Assembly: GCA_963829485.1 (NCBI GenBank) | Contig: CAWHIK010000007.1 | Span: 124,001 to 188,000, forward strand | Origin: JBGPQJ01 sp963829485 | GTDB lineage: Bacteria; Chloroflexota; Anaerolineae; Anaerolineales; Villigracilaceae | Reading direction: 5' to 3' | DNA length: 64,000 bases | In this document: piece by piece, positions 43,894 to 53,694 of the stretch | Position numbering within the stretch: the stretch's first letter is position 1 | How the letters are laid out: each line of letters starts with the position of its first letter | Made by a program: the position numbers and the translations under genes | The notes under the pieces: model-generated | The model's input: the letters and a program-made list of their open reading frames with translations, nothing else | The model's database searches: none | Told to the model about the DNA's origin: nothing

Positions 43894-44911
43894 TCATCTA
43901 GAGTCCGTCAGCGGCGACTGTAGTTGCTCGATCTGTTTAAGCCGCTCGAAGAGCTTCCTCCCGCCGACCTTTTCAAGATATTCATTGAAGTCTTTCACGC
44001 CGAAGACATACTTTTCGAAATACTCCTTCGCGCCGGCCTCTGTCTTCGATTGCTCCAGCCAGCCGCGGATGTGAGGTTCGTCGAAATAGTAAAGGTAGGG
44101 CATCTGGCTGGGATGCGCGCCGAAGGGCACCTCGCACACCGCGTCCACCACGTAAAAGGGGATGGCCGTCTGGCGCGGGTCGCGGCGGGTCTGTTCCTCG
44201 TCGATGACCTGCTCTGCCGTGACGATCACGCGCCGGGCAGCGCGCGCCAGTTCGAAGTCCTCCACAAGGATGCCGTCGATCTGGGCGTTGCCGTACTTGT
44301 CGCAGCGCGGCACATGGAACAGGGCCACGTCCGGGTAGGCCGCCGGCAGCAGGGTGACAGGCTTTGCCGCTCCACGGGTCGCGCACCTGCTTGGCGGAAC
44401 TCTTCTCGAAGGTGTCGGTGCCGCCCAGGTTGCGCACGGCGATGAAAGGCACGCCCATCATCCCCGCCAGGAAGCGCCACTGGTAGCCGGCGTTGGAAAG
44501 CTCGGCGACGACCTTCACCTGCCCGCTCTCGACCGCGCGCCGGCCGGAGGGCGAGAGTCCGCGCAGCTCGTGGCCGAAGGAGTAGGCGCACTCGACGCGG
44601 CTGACGCAGCCCGCGCCGATCAGCAGGTCGATGTCATGTACGGCGGTCTTGCCGGCGACGGCCAGGTCGCGCCGCCCCTGCCGGATGATCTCGTAGACGA
44701 GGCTCATCGGCACGCGGACGTGCCCGAATCCGCCGAACGCGATGTAGTCGCCGTCATGGACATACTCCGCCACCGCTTGCGCCACGCTCATGCGTTTGTC
44801 GATCAAGCCGCGCGGCTTGTGATCGCGGATCCAGGCGCGATTCTCGTCCGGGTCATGCCAGCCGAGCAGCTCGCCGCTGCCTTCTGCAAGGATTTCCATG
44901 GACTTGGTCAT
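43894..44911 (-). CDS. CoA-transferase subunit A (glutaconate/IpdA-like), frameshifted
   Basis: About 338-residue alpha subunit. DGDYIAFGGFGHVRVPMSLVYE, GKTAVHDIDLLIGAG, YSFGHELRGLSPSGRRAVE and later CDKYGNAQIDGILVEDFELARAA are family motifs. The frame breaks near 44361-44368: removing one base restores KPVTLLPAAYPDVALFHVP across the join. ATG 44911 follows GGAGG. A hairpin-plus-TATAAT unit (44938-44977) lies just upstream and may serve as its promoter. Confidence 0.86.
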
Positions 44912-44937
44912 CAAGCCTCCTTGGGAATGGTGAATCC

Positions 44938-44977
44938 ATTATACGGCAAGTGCCTCAGAGCGATTCACTCTGAGGCA
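44938..44977 (-). promoter_or_regulatory. Hairpin plus TATAAT unit, copy 1
   Basis: On the minus strand an 11-bp hairpin (GTGCCTCAGAG/CTCTGAGGCAC, 44977-44950) is followed by TTGCCG and TATAAT (44943-44938). It would end the upstream lipoprotein transcript and start the CoA-transferase one. Related copies lie at 52456-52483 and 55103-55143. Confidence 0.65.
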
Positions 44978-44998
44978 CCAGGTTTGTTTCAATCTTGA

Positions 44999-46729
44999 TT
45001 ATTCGGTCGGGCAGACAGGAGCAAGCGGGACTGAGATCTGCTCCAAAAATTTCTCATCCCATTTTCTTTCCGCACACTCCGGGAGATCATAGACTCCCGC
45101 CATGAATTCGGCCGAGCTCATGACCAACCCAGTTGCATCCGGATCCTTCGAAATCAGGACATTGCTGCCTTCCCATTCCGCCGTTTCACCGGGGGCGACG
45201 CGAAATCCTCCCATCCAGTCAAAATCTTCGGTGCCTGCGTAAACATCCGCATGATATTGATTAATGAGATAAAACACGGAATGATCAGCGTCCGTGTTGG
45301 TGATCTCAAGCTTATAATCACACGACCGCGAGCCGAATTCGTCGACGATTTCCTGACGGGTGATCACACCTTTGACTTGAAGCGCTGAAGTCCCATCACA
45401 AACTTGGCGGTCGGCATCCCCTGAATCTTTCTCCTCATCGGGCTCCTGGGTGTTTCTGATCGCGGCGACGGCAGTGGCCACGGCAGGCTGGCTTTCCATG
45501 ATTTCATCTGTAAGGTCCCCGGCCAGTTGTTCGGCGGTCTCCTCGTCAAGATCGGGCATGGCGCTCATCAGGTCCTGTTGAATCCTGTCAGCGATTTCGC
45601 TTTTAATCTCATCAACGGACATGTCGACCAAGGTCCCAAGCGGGTTGACATACATGTTATTGACAAATTCCGCCCATTCGGAGGCTTTGTCCGCATACTC
45701 AAACCCCTGTTGGATCTCCGGGAATGCCGCGGTCAGGGTTTCCTTGACGATCTCGAATTCCAACTCGGCCCCGCGCTGGAGCAGCTCTGTGCCAACCCGA
45801 TGGGTGGTTTCGCCGCCCGGACGGTTCGATTCCTGGAATACGGTCTGATAAACACCCTGATAAGGACCTCCGGTGTACAGGTCGCTGCGTATACCGGTAA
45901 CATCCCCCAACTGACCATCCTGGAGGAGCTGCAGGAATTCATCGTAATTCTGCGCTCCGCCGCGATTTTTATCATCAAGCCAGTAGAAAGCATCTTCTTT
46001 CTCTTCCGGAGTCATGGCTGCGGAAACGAATAGAATTTCCTCCCTGGCTTTCTCATCTTCCTCATTTTTGAATGTGAAGAATTGCTCCAGTGAATCCCAG
46101 ATGCCTGAGAGATTCCGCGGCAGCGCAGCGCTGGCCAGCTTTCCATCGCCGCCCCGGGAATCCGAAGCGGCTTGCTGCATCCGTACTTCCAATGCCTGGG
46201 CAGCGGCGCGAACCGCTTCCTTCTGATCTGAGATACTCTGCAAACGGGCATAAAGCGCGTCCACATCGCTCATTTGTATGATATCGATGGAATCCTTAAA
46301 CGTGCGCTGAAATCCGTTCGAAGCGGTTTCCAGATAAGTCAGTTGTGCAAGATCAACCAATAGCATGAAATTCGCCAGGGTTTTCAATTGAGATGCAATC
46401 GCTTCATCAGGCCTGCCTCCACCTCTTACCTGCAGGCGGATGGGGACCGAGTTGCCACTGCCCTGAGCCGGCTCGACGACTTCACGCCAGCTTCCATAGA
46501 CCAGCCCTTCCGGGCTGACGGCCTCCATGTAGTATTCACCGGCCGGAAGCCGGAATCGATCAGATTGGGGATTCCCGACATACAGCGCCAGGGATGGAAT
46601 CCCTTCATAGTTCATTGCGACAACGATCACAGGACCAACGGGTTTTGGGAGGCTGCAAGACAACGAGGCTGAAACCAGAACCGACACGCACAGCAATAAA
46701 CGGACCATGAGCTTGAGCTTTGTCTTCAT
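44999..46729 (-). CDS. Large lipoprotein of unknown function
   Basis: About 576-residue lipoprotein with a signal peptide ending SLSC (Cys about residue 26). An N-terminal beta domain (YVGNPQSDRFRLPAGEYYMEAVSPEG, PEGA-like) is followed by a long helical region (about 110-430, acidic, ELLQRGAELEFEIVKETL) and a C-terminal beta domain with Cys pairs (CDYKLEITNTDADHSVFYLINQY). Composition resembles the lipoprotein at 39361-40584. Function unknown; it lies between M20 and CoA-transferase genes. The in-frame start may be either of two adjacent ATG codons. Confidence 0.7.
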   Translation of the reverse strand: MKTKLKLMVRLLLCVSVLVSASLSCSLPKPVGPVIVVAMNYEGIPSLALYVGNPQSDRFRLPAGEYYMEAVSPEGLVYGSWREVVEPAQGSGNSVPIRLQVRGGGRPDEAIASQLKTLANFMLLVDLAQLTYLETASNGFQRTFKDSIDIIQMSDVDALYARLQSISDQKEAVRAAAQALEVRMQQAASDSRGGDGKLASAALPRNLSGIWDSLEQFFTFKNEEDEKAREEILFVSAAMTPEEKEDAFYWLDDKNRGGAQNYDEFLQLLQDGQLGDVTGIRSDLYTGGPYQGVYQTVFQESNRPGGETTHRVGTELLQRGAELEFEIVKETLTAAFPEIQQGFEYADKASEWAEFVNNMYVNPLGTLVDMSVDEIKSEIADRIQQDLMSAMPDLDEETAEQLAGDLTDEIMESQPAVATAVAAIRNTQEPDEEKDSGDADRQVCDGTSALQVKGVITRQEIVDEFGSRSCDYKLEITNTDADHSVFYLINQYHADVYAGTEDFDWMGGFRVAPGETAEWEGSNVLISKDPDATGLVMSSAEFMAGVYDLPECAERKWDEKFLEQISVPLAPVCPTE

Positions 46730-46842
46730 CAATTCACTTGTCCTTTCGGATCCATCAGGGAATCCAATGTTGATAAAGATTTACTCGGCTATGTCAATGA
46801 TCTTTTCCTCATTTGATATCCAGAATCTGGTCAATCCCGGCA

Positions 46843-48111
46843 TTAGTTCTCATCCACCTCGCACCAACTAGCTGCAAGGTTGGCAAGCACTTTAGTGCAA
46901 GAGAGGACCTGCTCAAATTCCACGTATTCATCCACACAATGCACCATCCCGCCGCGAGGACCGTAAATTACCGCGGGCGTATTGCCATACAGAACAGGCA
47001 GGCGCAGGTCGCAGCCGCCTCCCCCTCCGATGATGGGAGCATGTCCGATCACCTGCTCGATCTCGCGCGCAGCCGCCAGCACCAGCGGATGGTCGAGACT
47101 CACCTCGGCGCTCTCCAGCCTCAGTCCCCACCATTCCACCTCGATGGGATGCTCCGCGAACCAGGCATCCTGTAAGCCCAAAGCCGAGAGATAATTTTTG
47201 AAACCGTTCTTTATCATTTCGATGTCCTCACCCGGCAGTGCCTCGATGGACCCTTCCAAGTAACAGGCTGAAGGGATGGTCGAAGCCCACTCCCCGCCGT
47301 GAATCTTGCAGATGGCCAGCGGCACCTTGACCTTGTAATAGGGGTCATAAAGCGGGTGTGAAACGGTCGACTCGCGCCAAAGCGAATAGGCTTCCACAGC
47401 CTGGTAGACCTGCAGCGCCTTGCCGATCGGGTTGACCAGGTCGTATCGGCCCTCGATCGATCCTTCAACACCGGTAATTTTCAAGCGGAAGAATTGCGCG
47501 CCGCGCTGGGCAATTCCGAGGGCAAAATCCCCGCTCGGTTCGCTGAACACCATACCATCGCCGGTGTAACCGCGCAACACGCATGCCAGCGTCCCATTGC
47601 CGCCGTTCTCTTCGTCCACCACCGACTCCAAAACCACATCACCCTTGAGTTTCACACCGGCTTTCTGCAGGGCCTTGACGACCATCAGGTTGACCACGCA
47701 GCCGGCTTTCATGTCGGCGGACCCGCGGCCATATACTTTTCCGTCCTCGAAATCGCCGCTCCAGGGCGAGTGAGTCCATTTTGCTTCCTCGCCGGTGGGC
47801 ACTACATCGACGTGACCGTTGAAGATCAACTTTCTGCCTCCGCCTGTGCCTTTCCAGGTACCGACGACGTTCGGACGCCCGGTGTAGGGAATCTCACTGG
47901 GCACGTAAGCCGGGTGGGATTGAAGCTCCGGGTCCACCGGGTCCCAGATATCCAACTCCAGGGTCATCTTCTTCATCTCGCTTGCGATGATATCCTGAAC
48001 GCCCTTTTCCCTGCCCGGCAGGGTCGGAATCCTCACCAGGGTTTGCAGCAGGGCAAGCGCTTCTGCGCGCAGGCCTTCCACTGCTTGATCGATCCGTTCC
48101 CGAGTTGCCAT
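46843..48111 (-). CDS. M20-family metallopeptidase (ArgE/DapE/ACY1-like)
   Basis: 422-residue zinc-dependent amidohydrolase. Metal and catalytic residues are visible: FNGHVDVVPTG (His, Asp), YGRGSADMKAG (bridging Asp), VVDEENGG (Glu-Glu), FSEPSGD and the last His in GGMVHCVDEYVE. It would hydrolyse an N-acyl or peptide bond of a small molecule. Twelve bases after the ceramidase-like gene, so part of the same operon. Confidence 0.9.
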   Translation of the reverse strand: MATRERIDQAVEGLRAEALALLQTLVRIPTLPGREKGVQDIIASEMKKMTLELDIWDPVDPELQSHPAYVPSEIPYTGRPNVVGTWKGTGGGRKLIFNGHVDVVPTGEEAKWTHSPWSGDFEDGKVYGRGSADMKAGCVVNLMVVKALQKAGVKLKGDVVLESVVDEENGGNGTLACVLRGYTGDGMVFSEPSGDFALGIAQRGAQFFRLKITGVEGSIEGRYDLVNPIGKALQVYQAVEAYSLWRESTVSHPLYDPYYKVKVPLAICKIHGGEWASTIPSACYLEGSIEALPGEDIEMIKNGFKNYLSALGLQDAWFAEHPIEVEWWGLRLESAEVSLDHPLVLAAAREIEQVIGHAPIIGGGGGCDLRLPVLYGNTPAVIYGPRGGMVHCVDEYVEFEQVLSCTKVLANLAASWCEVDEN

Positions 48112-48123
48112 TTTTCTCTCTCC

Positions 48124-49545
48124 TTATTCGTTGACCATCTGCGCTGCCGTCTCGAGGGCCATTCCCGTCGCGTCCTGTTCGAGGGCGTTCATGATGGTCT
48201 CGTATTTAAACTCTGCGCCATCTTCCGCAAAATTACTGATGTGAGGCAGATAGCCCAAAAAACCATTGGACAGACCGATGACAAACGCCTTCTCGCCCTG
48301 TGGAGCATTACGTTCCTGCCAGTCCCGTCCGACTTCCACCAGGGCTTCGCCGGGCAATGTCATCAAACGATAATCATTCACTTCGATGGTCTGCACTGGA
48401 AATGACATTTGCTTTTTGAACGCCGGGTTTGCCAACTTCATGGCCATCATGAGGAATGTGGAAACTGCCGACATCAACCGCCGCATATCGGACTCATCCA
48501 TATCCTTTTCAATCACCACGGCCGACGCATCCCGCCAGAGGGTGAAGACAGGCTTCAGGTTGAGAGGCGATGCCTTGCGGAATTCCGGCAGATATTCCAG
48601 GATGATGCGGCGCTGGGCAAGCAGCTGTTTCCACGCCACGAACATTCCCAGATTGGTCCGGGTTGGCTTAGCGGTGATGGTGCACTTGTCCACTCGCAGG
48701 CGCGTAAGCGGCTGGTGTGCGGTGGACCTCAAACTCCGCGCCACCTCTGTGCCGAGGGCTGTACCTATTTTTTCTGCGTCCTCGAAGGAGCCGCCCAGGT
48801 AGCCGCGCGTATCCAGCGAGTTGTAGAGCGGACGGGTATTGGGGATGACATTGCCCTCGGTCAGGTTGACGAACAACGCATTCCGGGCTCCGAGCTGCTG
48901 TTCGACAACGCGCTGCGCAACACCCGGGTAATCGGCGCTGATCAGCAAATTGTCGTGCCCCAGGCAGACGGCATGGCATCCCACGCCGAACAACACCGCC
49001 AGCGGACGCTCTGTTTCGATCTCGTCCACCTCGAGCGCAAGCACACGCCTATCCACCAGGTTATCCGCTCCCCTCTGGCGGCGGTTGACGAGGAAATCCA
49101 CCTGCCCGACCGCTAATTTCAGTTTCACTTCGACGGTCTTATCACACGCCTGCTTCCCCACATTGACCAGATTCTTCACCAGCCGGTCAAGGTAATCCCG
49201 TACCGGCGCGGCAATGATCAGGCTTTCTTCCACATCCGGCCCGGAATGGGTATGCGAGGCGGACATACACAAGCCGGTTTCATCGATCTCCCCTGCGCCG
49301 GTCAGGGCAGCGAGAACCTGAGTGTAGATTCCGACCGGCAGCGAAATCAGATCAGCGGTGATGAAAAGCAGGCGCTCTCTGCCATCGGTCAGGAAAAGCG
49401 CCTTGGCAAAAAGCGGATCGTGCACCCCGAGGCTGGTCTGTTCCGCACGCTGACCATACCCGCCCATGCTGATCGGATCAACGGGAGTGATCTCCACCCT
49501 GGATGTCCCGGCAAATAACCTCGCCGGGAGTCCATCAAGATTCAT
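48124..49545 (-). CDS. Ceramidase-fold hydrolase (neutral ceramidase N-terminal domain)
   Basis: 473-residue protein of the neutral/alkaline ceramidase domain family. GTSRVEITPVDP, SASHTHSGPD (zinc-binding His), GVGCHAV and NLTEGNVIPNTRP are seen. True ceramidases have GDVSPN with a catalytic Ser; here the position reads GNVIPN, so the Ser is replaced by Ile and classical ceramidase activity is doubtful. No signal peptide, so cytosolic. Its ATG overlaps the end of the transporter gene. Confidence 0.85.
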   Translation of the reverse strand: MNLDGLPARLFAGTSRVEITPVDPISMGGYGQRAEQTSLGVHDPLFAKALFLTDGRERLLFITADLISLPVGIYTQVLAALTGAGEIDETGLCMSASHTHSGPDVEESLIIAAPVRDYLDRLVKNLVNVGKQACDKTVEVKLKLAVGQVDFLVNRRQRGADNLVDRRVLALEVDEIETERPLAVLFGVGCHAVCLGHDNLLISADYPGVAQRVVEQQLGARNALFVNLTEGNVIPNTRPLYNSLDTRGYLGGSFEDAEKIGTALGTEVARSLRSTAHQPLTRLRVDKCTITAKPTRTNLGMFVAWKQLLAQRRIILEYLPEFRKASPLNLKPVFTLWRDASAVVIEKDMDESDMRRLMSAVSTFLMMAMKLANPAFKKQMSFPVQTIEVNDYRLMTLPGEALVEVGRDWQERNAPQGEKAFVIGLSNGFLGYLPHISNFAEDGAEFKYETIMNALEQDATGMALETAAQMVNE

Positions 49546-50879
49546 GCTCCGCTCTCATTCTCCAATACATATTGCTTGACTTCCTCCGGGGTATCGCCCA
49601 GCTTGTAATTTCGGAAGAAGAACAAACCGATCATGACCAGGAGCCCCATGACCAGAAAAGCCAAGCGGATGCCCATCGGGTTGGCGAGTGAATATCCAAA
49701 ATTCTGGTATAGGATCGGCAACAGCAGGACAGCGATAGCCGGTCCGCCTTCCACCGCGAGGGAAAAGGCGCCGTAGTAAATGGCCTCTCGGCGGGTCTTG
49801 GTTTTAATCTCATCGTAATCCGCGACCGAGCCCATCATGGCATAGGGGAGCATCGAGCTGCCTGCCAGCATGAAGCCGAGCGCCATGAAGATCGCAAAAG
49901 TCATGATCGTGGCGGGTGTTCCCGGGATGCTTCCAATCAGGAATCCGGCAGCGTATATGACGCCCAGGATAATGGTGGCCGTCTGCCAGACCTTCCGGTT
50001 CAGTCGTTTTCGACCGATCCTGTTCCAGAAGATGGCTGCAAATGCCATCACCAGGATCACAACCCCCATGACGATGGAAACAAAATCGGTTGGCATTCCC
50101 AGAACCTGGGTCACAAAATAAGGCAGGTTTACGACCAGCATCCCGTATGCAGATTGAACGAACAGGATAGCGAGGAAGAGGTGTAAGAATTGTCGGTTCT
50201 TGAAGGTTGCCATCAAGCTCTTTGTAACCGGAAGTGGTTCACCCAGCTCTTCGCTTTTCTTCTCTCTTAGTCCAAGCAGCGTCAGCACGCCTCCGATCAA
50301 TGCGGCGATCCCAACAACAATCCCCATCCCCCGGGGTCCGAACGCAGAGTTATAGAGGATACCGGAGGCGAGTGCGCCAACCAGCACGCCCACCAGGGCG
50401 AACACATTCTTCCAGGCAGCCAGGGTAACCCGGTCCTTCGGGTCATCCGCCATTTCAGGCAGGGCCGCGTCATATGGGATCTGCCAGGCGCTCTGAGCAC
50501 CGTAAAAGGCGACAGTGATGACTAGAAAATAAATGATATTTGCTGTGGAGGCATACTGGTCTGGGGGGGTCCAGATCAAGATCAAAGCCAATACAGATAA
50601 GGGAAGGAAGACCAAGATAAATGGTCTTCGCCTACCCAGTCTGCCGCGGCGGGTATCGCTCCAGTGCCCGAGGAAGGGGTCGATTACTGCATTGACAATA
50701 CTTCCGACCGCCATCAGGATCCCGATTATTGCCAGGGGGACAAGGTTCGGACGGCCCGAGTCGGGCGGGGGTGCGTAGGTGAACATCAACCAGGTGGATA
50801 CTGTGATCGCCATGATATTGGTGCTGATGGATGCCGAGCTGAAGAGCAACATCCGGCCGGTGGAAAGTTTCGCGCTCAT
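49542..50879 (-). CDS. GPH-type MFS symporter
   Basis: 445-residue carrier with 12 membrane helices, glycoside-pentoside-hexuronide family. The motif GHWSDTRRGRLGRRRPFIL after helix 2 and DAALPEMADDPKDRVTLAAWK are typical. It probably imports the compound used by the coupled ceramidase-fold and M20 enzymes. The stop overlaps the next gene's start. Confidence 0.88.
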   Translation of the reverse strand: MSAKLSTGRMLLFSSASISTNIMAITVSTWLMFTYAPPPDSGRPNLVPLAIIGILMAVGSIVNAVIDPFLGHWSDTRRGRLGRRRPFILVFLPLSVLALILIWTPPDQYASTANIIYFLVITVAFYGAQSAWQIPYDAALPEMADDPKDRVTLAAWKNVFALVGVLVGALASGILYNSAFGPRGMGIVVGIAALIGGVLTLLGLREKKSEELGEPLPVTKSLMATFKNRQFLHLFLAILFVQSAYGMLVVNLPYFVTQVLGMPTDFVSIVMGVVILVMAFAAIFWNRIGRKRLNRKVWQTATIILGVIYAAGFLIGSIPGTPATIMTFAIFMALGFMLAGSSMLPYAMMGSVADYDEIKTKTRREAIYYGAFSLAVEGGPAIAVLLLPILYQNFGYSLANPMGIRLAFLVMGLLVMIGLFFFRNYKLGDTPEEVKQYVLENESGA

Positions 50880-50953
50880 GTTGTATGTCTCCTGTAATCG
50901 TTGGATGAATTGAGAATGGCGGAATGAATGCGATCGATGTTGGCAAATTGACG

Positions 50954-52264
50954 TTAACGCACCTCCGCTTTCACCTCGCGAGCCGCCTCGAGGATTTTCC
51001 CGACTGCACTGTCAAGGGTCTCGTTGTCGTGCTGCGCAGAGACCGTAAAATCCGTATGAAAATACAGTCCCTTCTGAATGCATTTATTGAAAAGTGATTT
51101 TGCCATTGCAGGATTGAGCTTGTCGAAATCCTTGTACTGCGTCACCGGTTCGCGCGTTCCTACATAGATGAAGAAATTACAGCCCAGGTGCTGCACTCGG
51201 GCGGTGAAACCTTCGTCATCGAATCCGGATTGGAGACTGTCGGTGAAACGATCCACTTGTTCCAGCCAGGATTCAAAAAATCCCGGCTCTTCCATGATTC
51301 GAAGCGCAGCCAGGCCGGCTGCACATCCCATCAGGTTTCCTGAGAAAGTTCCGCCCGCAACAACAGGATCTACAGGATCCATGATTTTTGACAGGATTTT
51401 TTTCTTTCCCGCGATCGCAGCCAGCGGCACTCCATTGGTAAGCGCCTTGCCCAGCAGGCACAGATCCGGCGTTACGCCATAATACCCCTGCCCGCACGAG
51501 ATGCCTGTGCGGAATCCTGAAAGTATTTCATCCATAATGAAAACAATCCCGTGAAGGTCACAGACTTCTCGGATTTTTTGAAGGTACTCGGTGGTTGTCC
51601 CCATACAGCCATTGTTGTAATCAATCGGATTCATGATAATTGCTGCGATTTCATGGCCTTTTTCTTTGGCCAGCTTTTCGAACACATCAGGCCGGTTCCA
51701 GGGAATTACATAAAGCGTTTCCTTAATAACGTCAGGGATACCAGAAGAAAGGTGGCCAATTTTTGATATTCGATTTCCAGGATTTCCCCGGTCAATTTTC
51801 GAAGCCAGATTATTCGCAAGCGCATAATCATGCCCGCCGTGAAAATGACCGTCAATTCTTACAACCTTGCTTCGCCCTGTATAGCCCCTTGCCAGGCGCA
51901 TGGCCAATAAAGTGCCTTCGCTTCCGGAGTTGACGTACCGCACTTGTTCTGCGCAAGGAACATGCTGGACGATTTTTCTGGCAAGTTCAACAGTTAACGA
52001 GTGATCGTACTCCGCAAAAAAACCAAGGTTTAACGCATCTGTGATTGCTTCGCGAATCTCCGGTCGGTTATGCCCCAGCGGGCACGCGCCGTGGCCCATA
52101 AAGAAGTCCACATAATGGCGGCCAGCGAGGTCATATATGGATGATCCATCCGCCCTGCTGAGGTACATGGGCTGGCCCGTGTAGGGATTGATCCGAAAGC
52201 TTGACGACACGCCTCCCACCAGGAACTTTTCAGCCTCATTTTTAAATTCGTCAATCACAAGCAT
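50954..52264 (-). CDS. Class III aminotransferase (GSA-aminomutase-like)
   Basis: 436-residue fold-type I PLP enzyme. YVNSGSEGTLLAMRLARGYTGR, DGHFHGGHDYAL, FIMDEILSGFR (Asp contacting PLP) and LLGKALTNGVPLAAIAG (Lys) are in the order of glutamate-1-semialdehyde aminomutase-type enzymes. The gene lies among catabolic genes rather than haem genes, so a role in breaking down an amine or amino acid is more likely. It is 74 bases upstream of the transporter. Confidence 0.88.
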   Translation of the reverse strand: MLVIDEFKNEAEKFLVGGVSSSFRINPYTGQPMYLSRADGSSIYDLAGRHYVDFFMGHGACPLGHNRPEIREAITDALNLGFFAEYDHSLTVELARKIVQHVPCAEQVRYVNSGSEGTLLAMRLARGYTGRSKVVRIDGHFHGGHDYALANNLASKIDRGNPGNRISKIGHLSSGIPDVIKETLYVIPWNRPDVFEKLAKEKGHEIAAIIMNPIDYNNGCMGTTTEYLQKIREVCDLHGIVFIMDEILSGFRTGISCGQGYYGVTPDLCLLGKALTNGVPLAAIAGKKKILSKIMDPVDPVVAGGTFSGNLMGCAAGLAALRIMEEPGFFESWLEQVDRFTDSLQSGFDDEGFTARVQHLGCNFFIYVGTREPVTQYKDFDKLNPAMAKSLFNKCIQKGLYFHTDFTVSAQHDNETLDSAVGKILEAAREVKAEVR

Positions 52265-52366
52265 TTTGGGATTCTCCTTTTATACAATTATGTCATAAAC
52301 GACGATTCCAAATCGTCAAAAACAAAAATAGCCGTGCGGATATCAACATTGCGCGTGGACCATTTT

Positions 52367-52483
52367 TCCGAGCAGCTCGCCGCTGCCTTCTACAAGGATT
52401 TCCATAGACTTGGTCATCGGCTCTCCTTGGGAATGATTAAATCATTCTATGGCAAGTGCCTCAGAGCGATTCATCTGAGGCAC
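52367..52483 (-). pseudogene. Remnant duplicate of the CoA-transferase A 5' end
   Basis: About 117 bases matching 44862-44977: the first 15-16 codons of the CoA-transferase subunit A gene (reading TKSMEILVEGSGELLG), its leader and the hairpin unit. The copy stops abruptly and the gene body is missing. It has several point changes, including GTATAATGG changed to CATAGAATG-like and no perfect TATAAT. A trace of duplication or rearrangement upstream of the aminotransferase gene. Confidence 0.75.
52456..52483 (-). terminator. Hairpin unit, copy 2
   Basis: GTGCCTCAGA pairs with TCTGAGGCAC around CGATTCA. It begins 25 bases after the amidohydrolase stop and probably ends that transcript. Confidence 0.65.
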
Positions 52484-52508
52484 ACTTTATACTCCGTATA
52501 ACGATCGA

Positions 52509-53669
52509 CTATTTTCCATCGCGGATGATCGTCCCGTTATGGATGACCATGCGGATGCTTGCCAGGTTTTGCAGGTCTTCCAACGGATTTCCCGAAACAA
52601 CCAAAACATCGGCGATCTTTCCAGCTTCAAGCGTCCCCGCCTCGTCTTCGATACCCAGCACGTGCGCGGCATTCTTCGTGGACGCAAGGATGATCTGCAT
52701 GGGCGTCATCCCTGCTGCGGACATCTGCTCGATCTCGTACATCGGGATTCCCAGCTCGAATTTACCCGGACCTCCCCCGTAGTCATTGCCGAGAGCCACT
52801 TGCCCGCCCTGTTCAACAAAATTACGGAGATTGAGTACGCACGTGCTGATCGGCGCGCCGTAATTCTTGAAGACGGTAAAGGTTGGGGTCATGTAGATGC
52901 CCTTCGCCACCATTTCCCGCCAGGTTTCATCAGACACTACGTCATATGTGATGTGGGCAATATCATCCACACCGGCTTCCACCAAAATCTCGAGGTACTC
53001 AACCTGTGTGATGTGCCCTGATACCAAAGCCCCGCGTTCGTGCGATGCGGAAATGATGGCATCCAGTTCCTCATCGGTCAGCTTGGGCAAGCCGGACTGC
53101 CCGGCATAACCATCCTCCATCGAAAGCTTGATCATGTCCACGCCGGCGTCCAACTGCTCGAATACTTTCCGGCGCGCTTCTTCAGGTGAGGCAACAAACA
53201 ACTCGCCGTATCCGTCGGGGACGGTCATCATATAGCCGGCTGAGATGAGGCGCGCATTCATCGGATCCAAAGCAGCTGAATCGCGAAAGGCTATCAGCTC
53301 CTCCAGTGATTCGTCCGAGAGAATCGACTCGTCGCGCACCGTGGTGACTCCACCGTAAGCCCAGGCCTGCAAGTTCTCCTCATTAAAACCAAAGTGGACA
53401 TGGGCATTGATAAAGCCGGGCAGGATGGTATTTCCCTTCAGGTCAATGACACGCGCCCCTCGAGGGATCTCGACCTCGTCCTTGGAACCAACCGCTACAA
53501 TCCGCTCGCCTTTGATGATCAGAACAGCATCGGGAATCGGTTCCGCTCCGGTGCCATCAACCAATGTGCCGTTAACCAGCGCCAGCGTGTCCAGATCTGG
53601 CGCAGAAAGAGAGCAACCGGTCAGAAATAAGATAACGACCATGAAAAGGATTATTTTTCGGATTAACAT
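52509..53669 (-). CDS. Lipoprotein amidohydrolase (imidazolonepropionase-like)
   Basis: 386-residue exported metal-dependent hydrolase. The signal peptide ends LTGC (Cys about residue 19). The TIM-barrel amidohydrolase has VDGTG, NTILPGFINAHVHFG (HxH metal site), KLSMEDGYAGQ (likely metal-bridging Lys), GHITQ, DDIAH and LGNDYGG (Asp). It ends with the usual TLEAGKIADVLVV segment. It could cleave a cyclic amide, dipeptide or similar bond outside the membrane. ATG 53669 follows GGAG. Confidence 0.88.
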   Translation of the reverse strand: MLIRKIILFMVVILFLTGCSLSAPDLDTLALVNGTLVDGTGAEPIPDAVLIIKGERIVAVGSKDEVEIPRGARVIDLKGNTILPGFINAHVHFGFNEENLQAWAYGGVTTVRDESILSDESLEELIAFRDSAALDPMNARLISAGYMMTVPDGYGELFVASPEEARRKVFEQLDAGVDMIKLSMEDGYAGQSGLPKLTDEELDAIISASHERGALVSGHITQVEYLEILVEAGVDDIAHITYDVVSDETWREMVAKGIYMTPTFTVFKNYGAPISTCVLNLRNFVEQGGQVALGNDYGGGPGKFELGIPMYEIEQMSAAGMTPMQIILASTKNAAHVLGIEDEAGTLEAGKIADVLVVSGNPLEDLQNLASIRMVIHNGTIIRDGK

Positions 53670-53694
53670 AAGTCTCCGGCAAGACACCACAAAG

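Noticed and set aside
50954..52264. Calling the class III aminotransferase hemL
   Set aside because: Sequence is of the broader GSA-like group and the neighbourhood is catabolic, with no haem genes.
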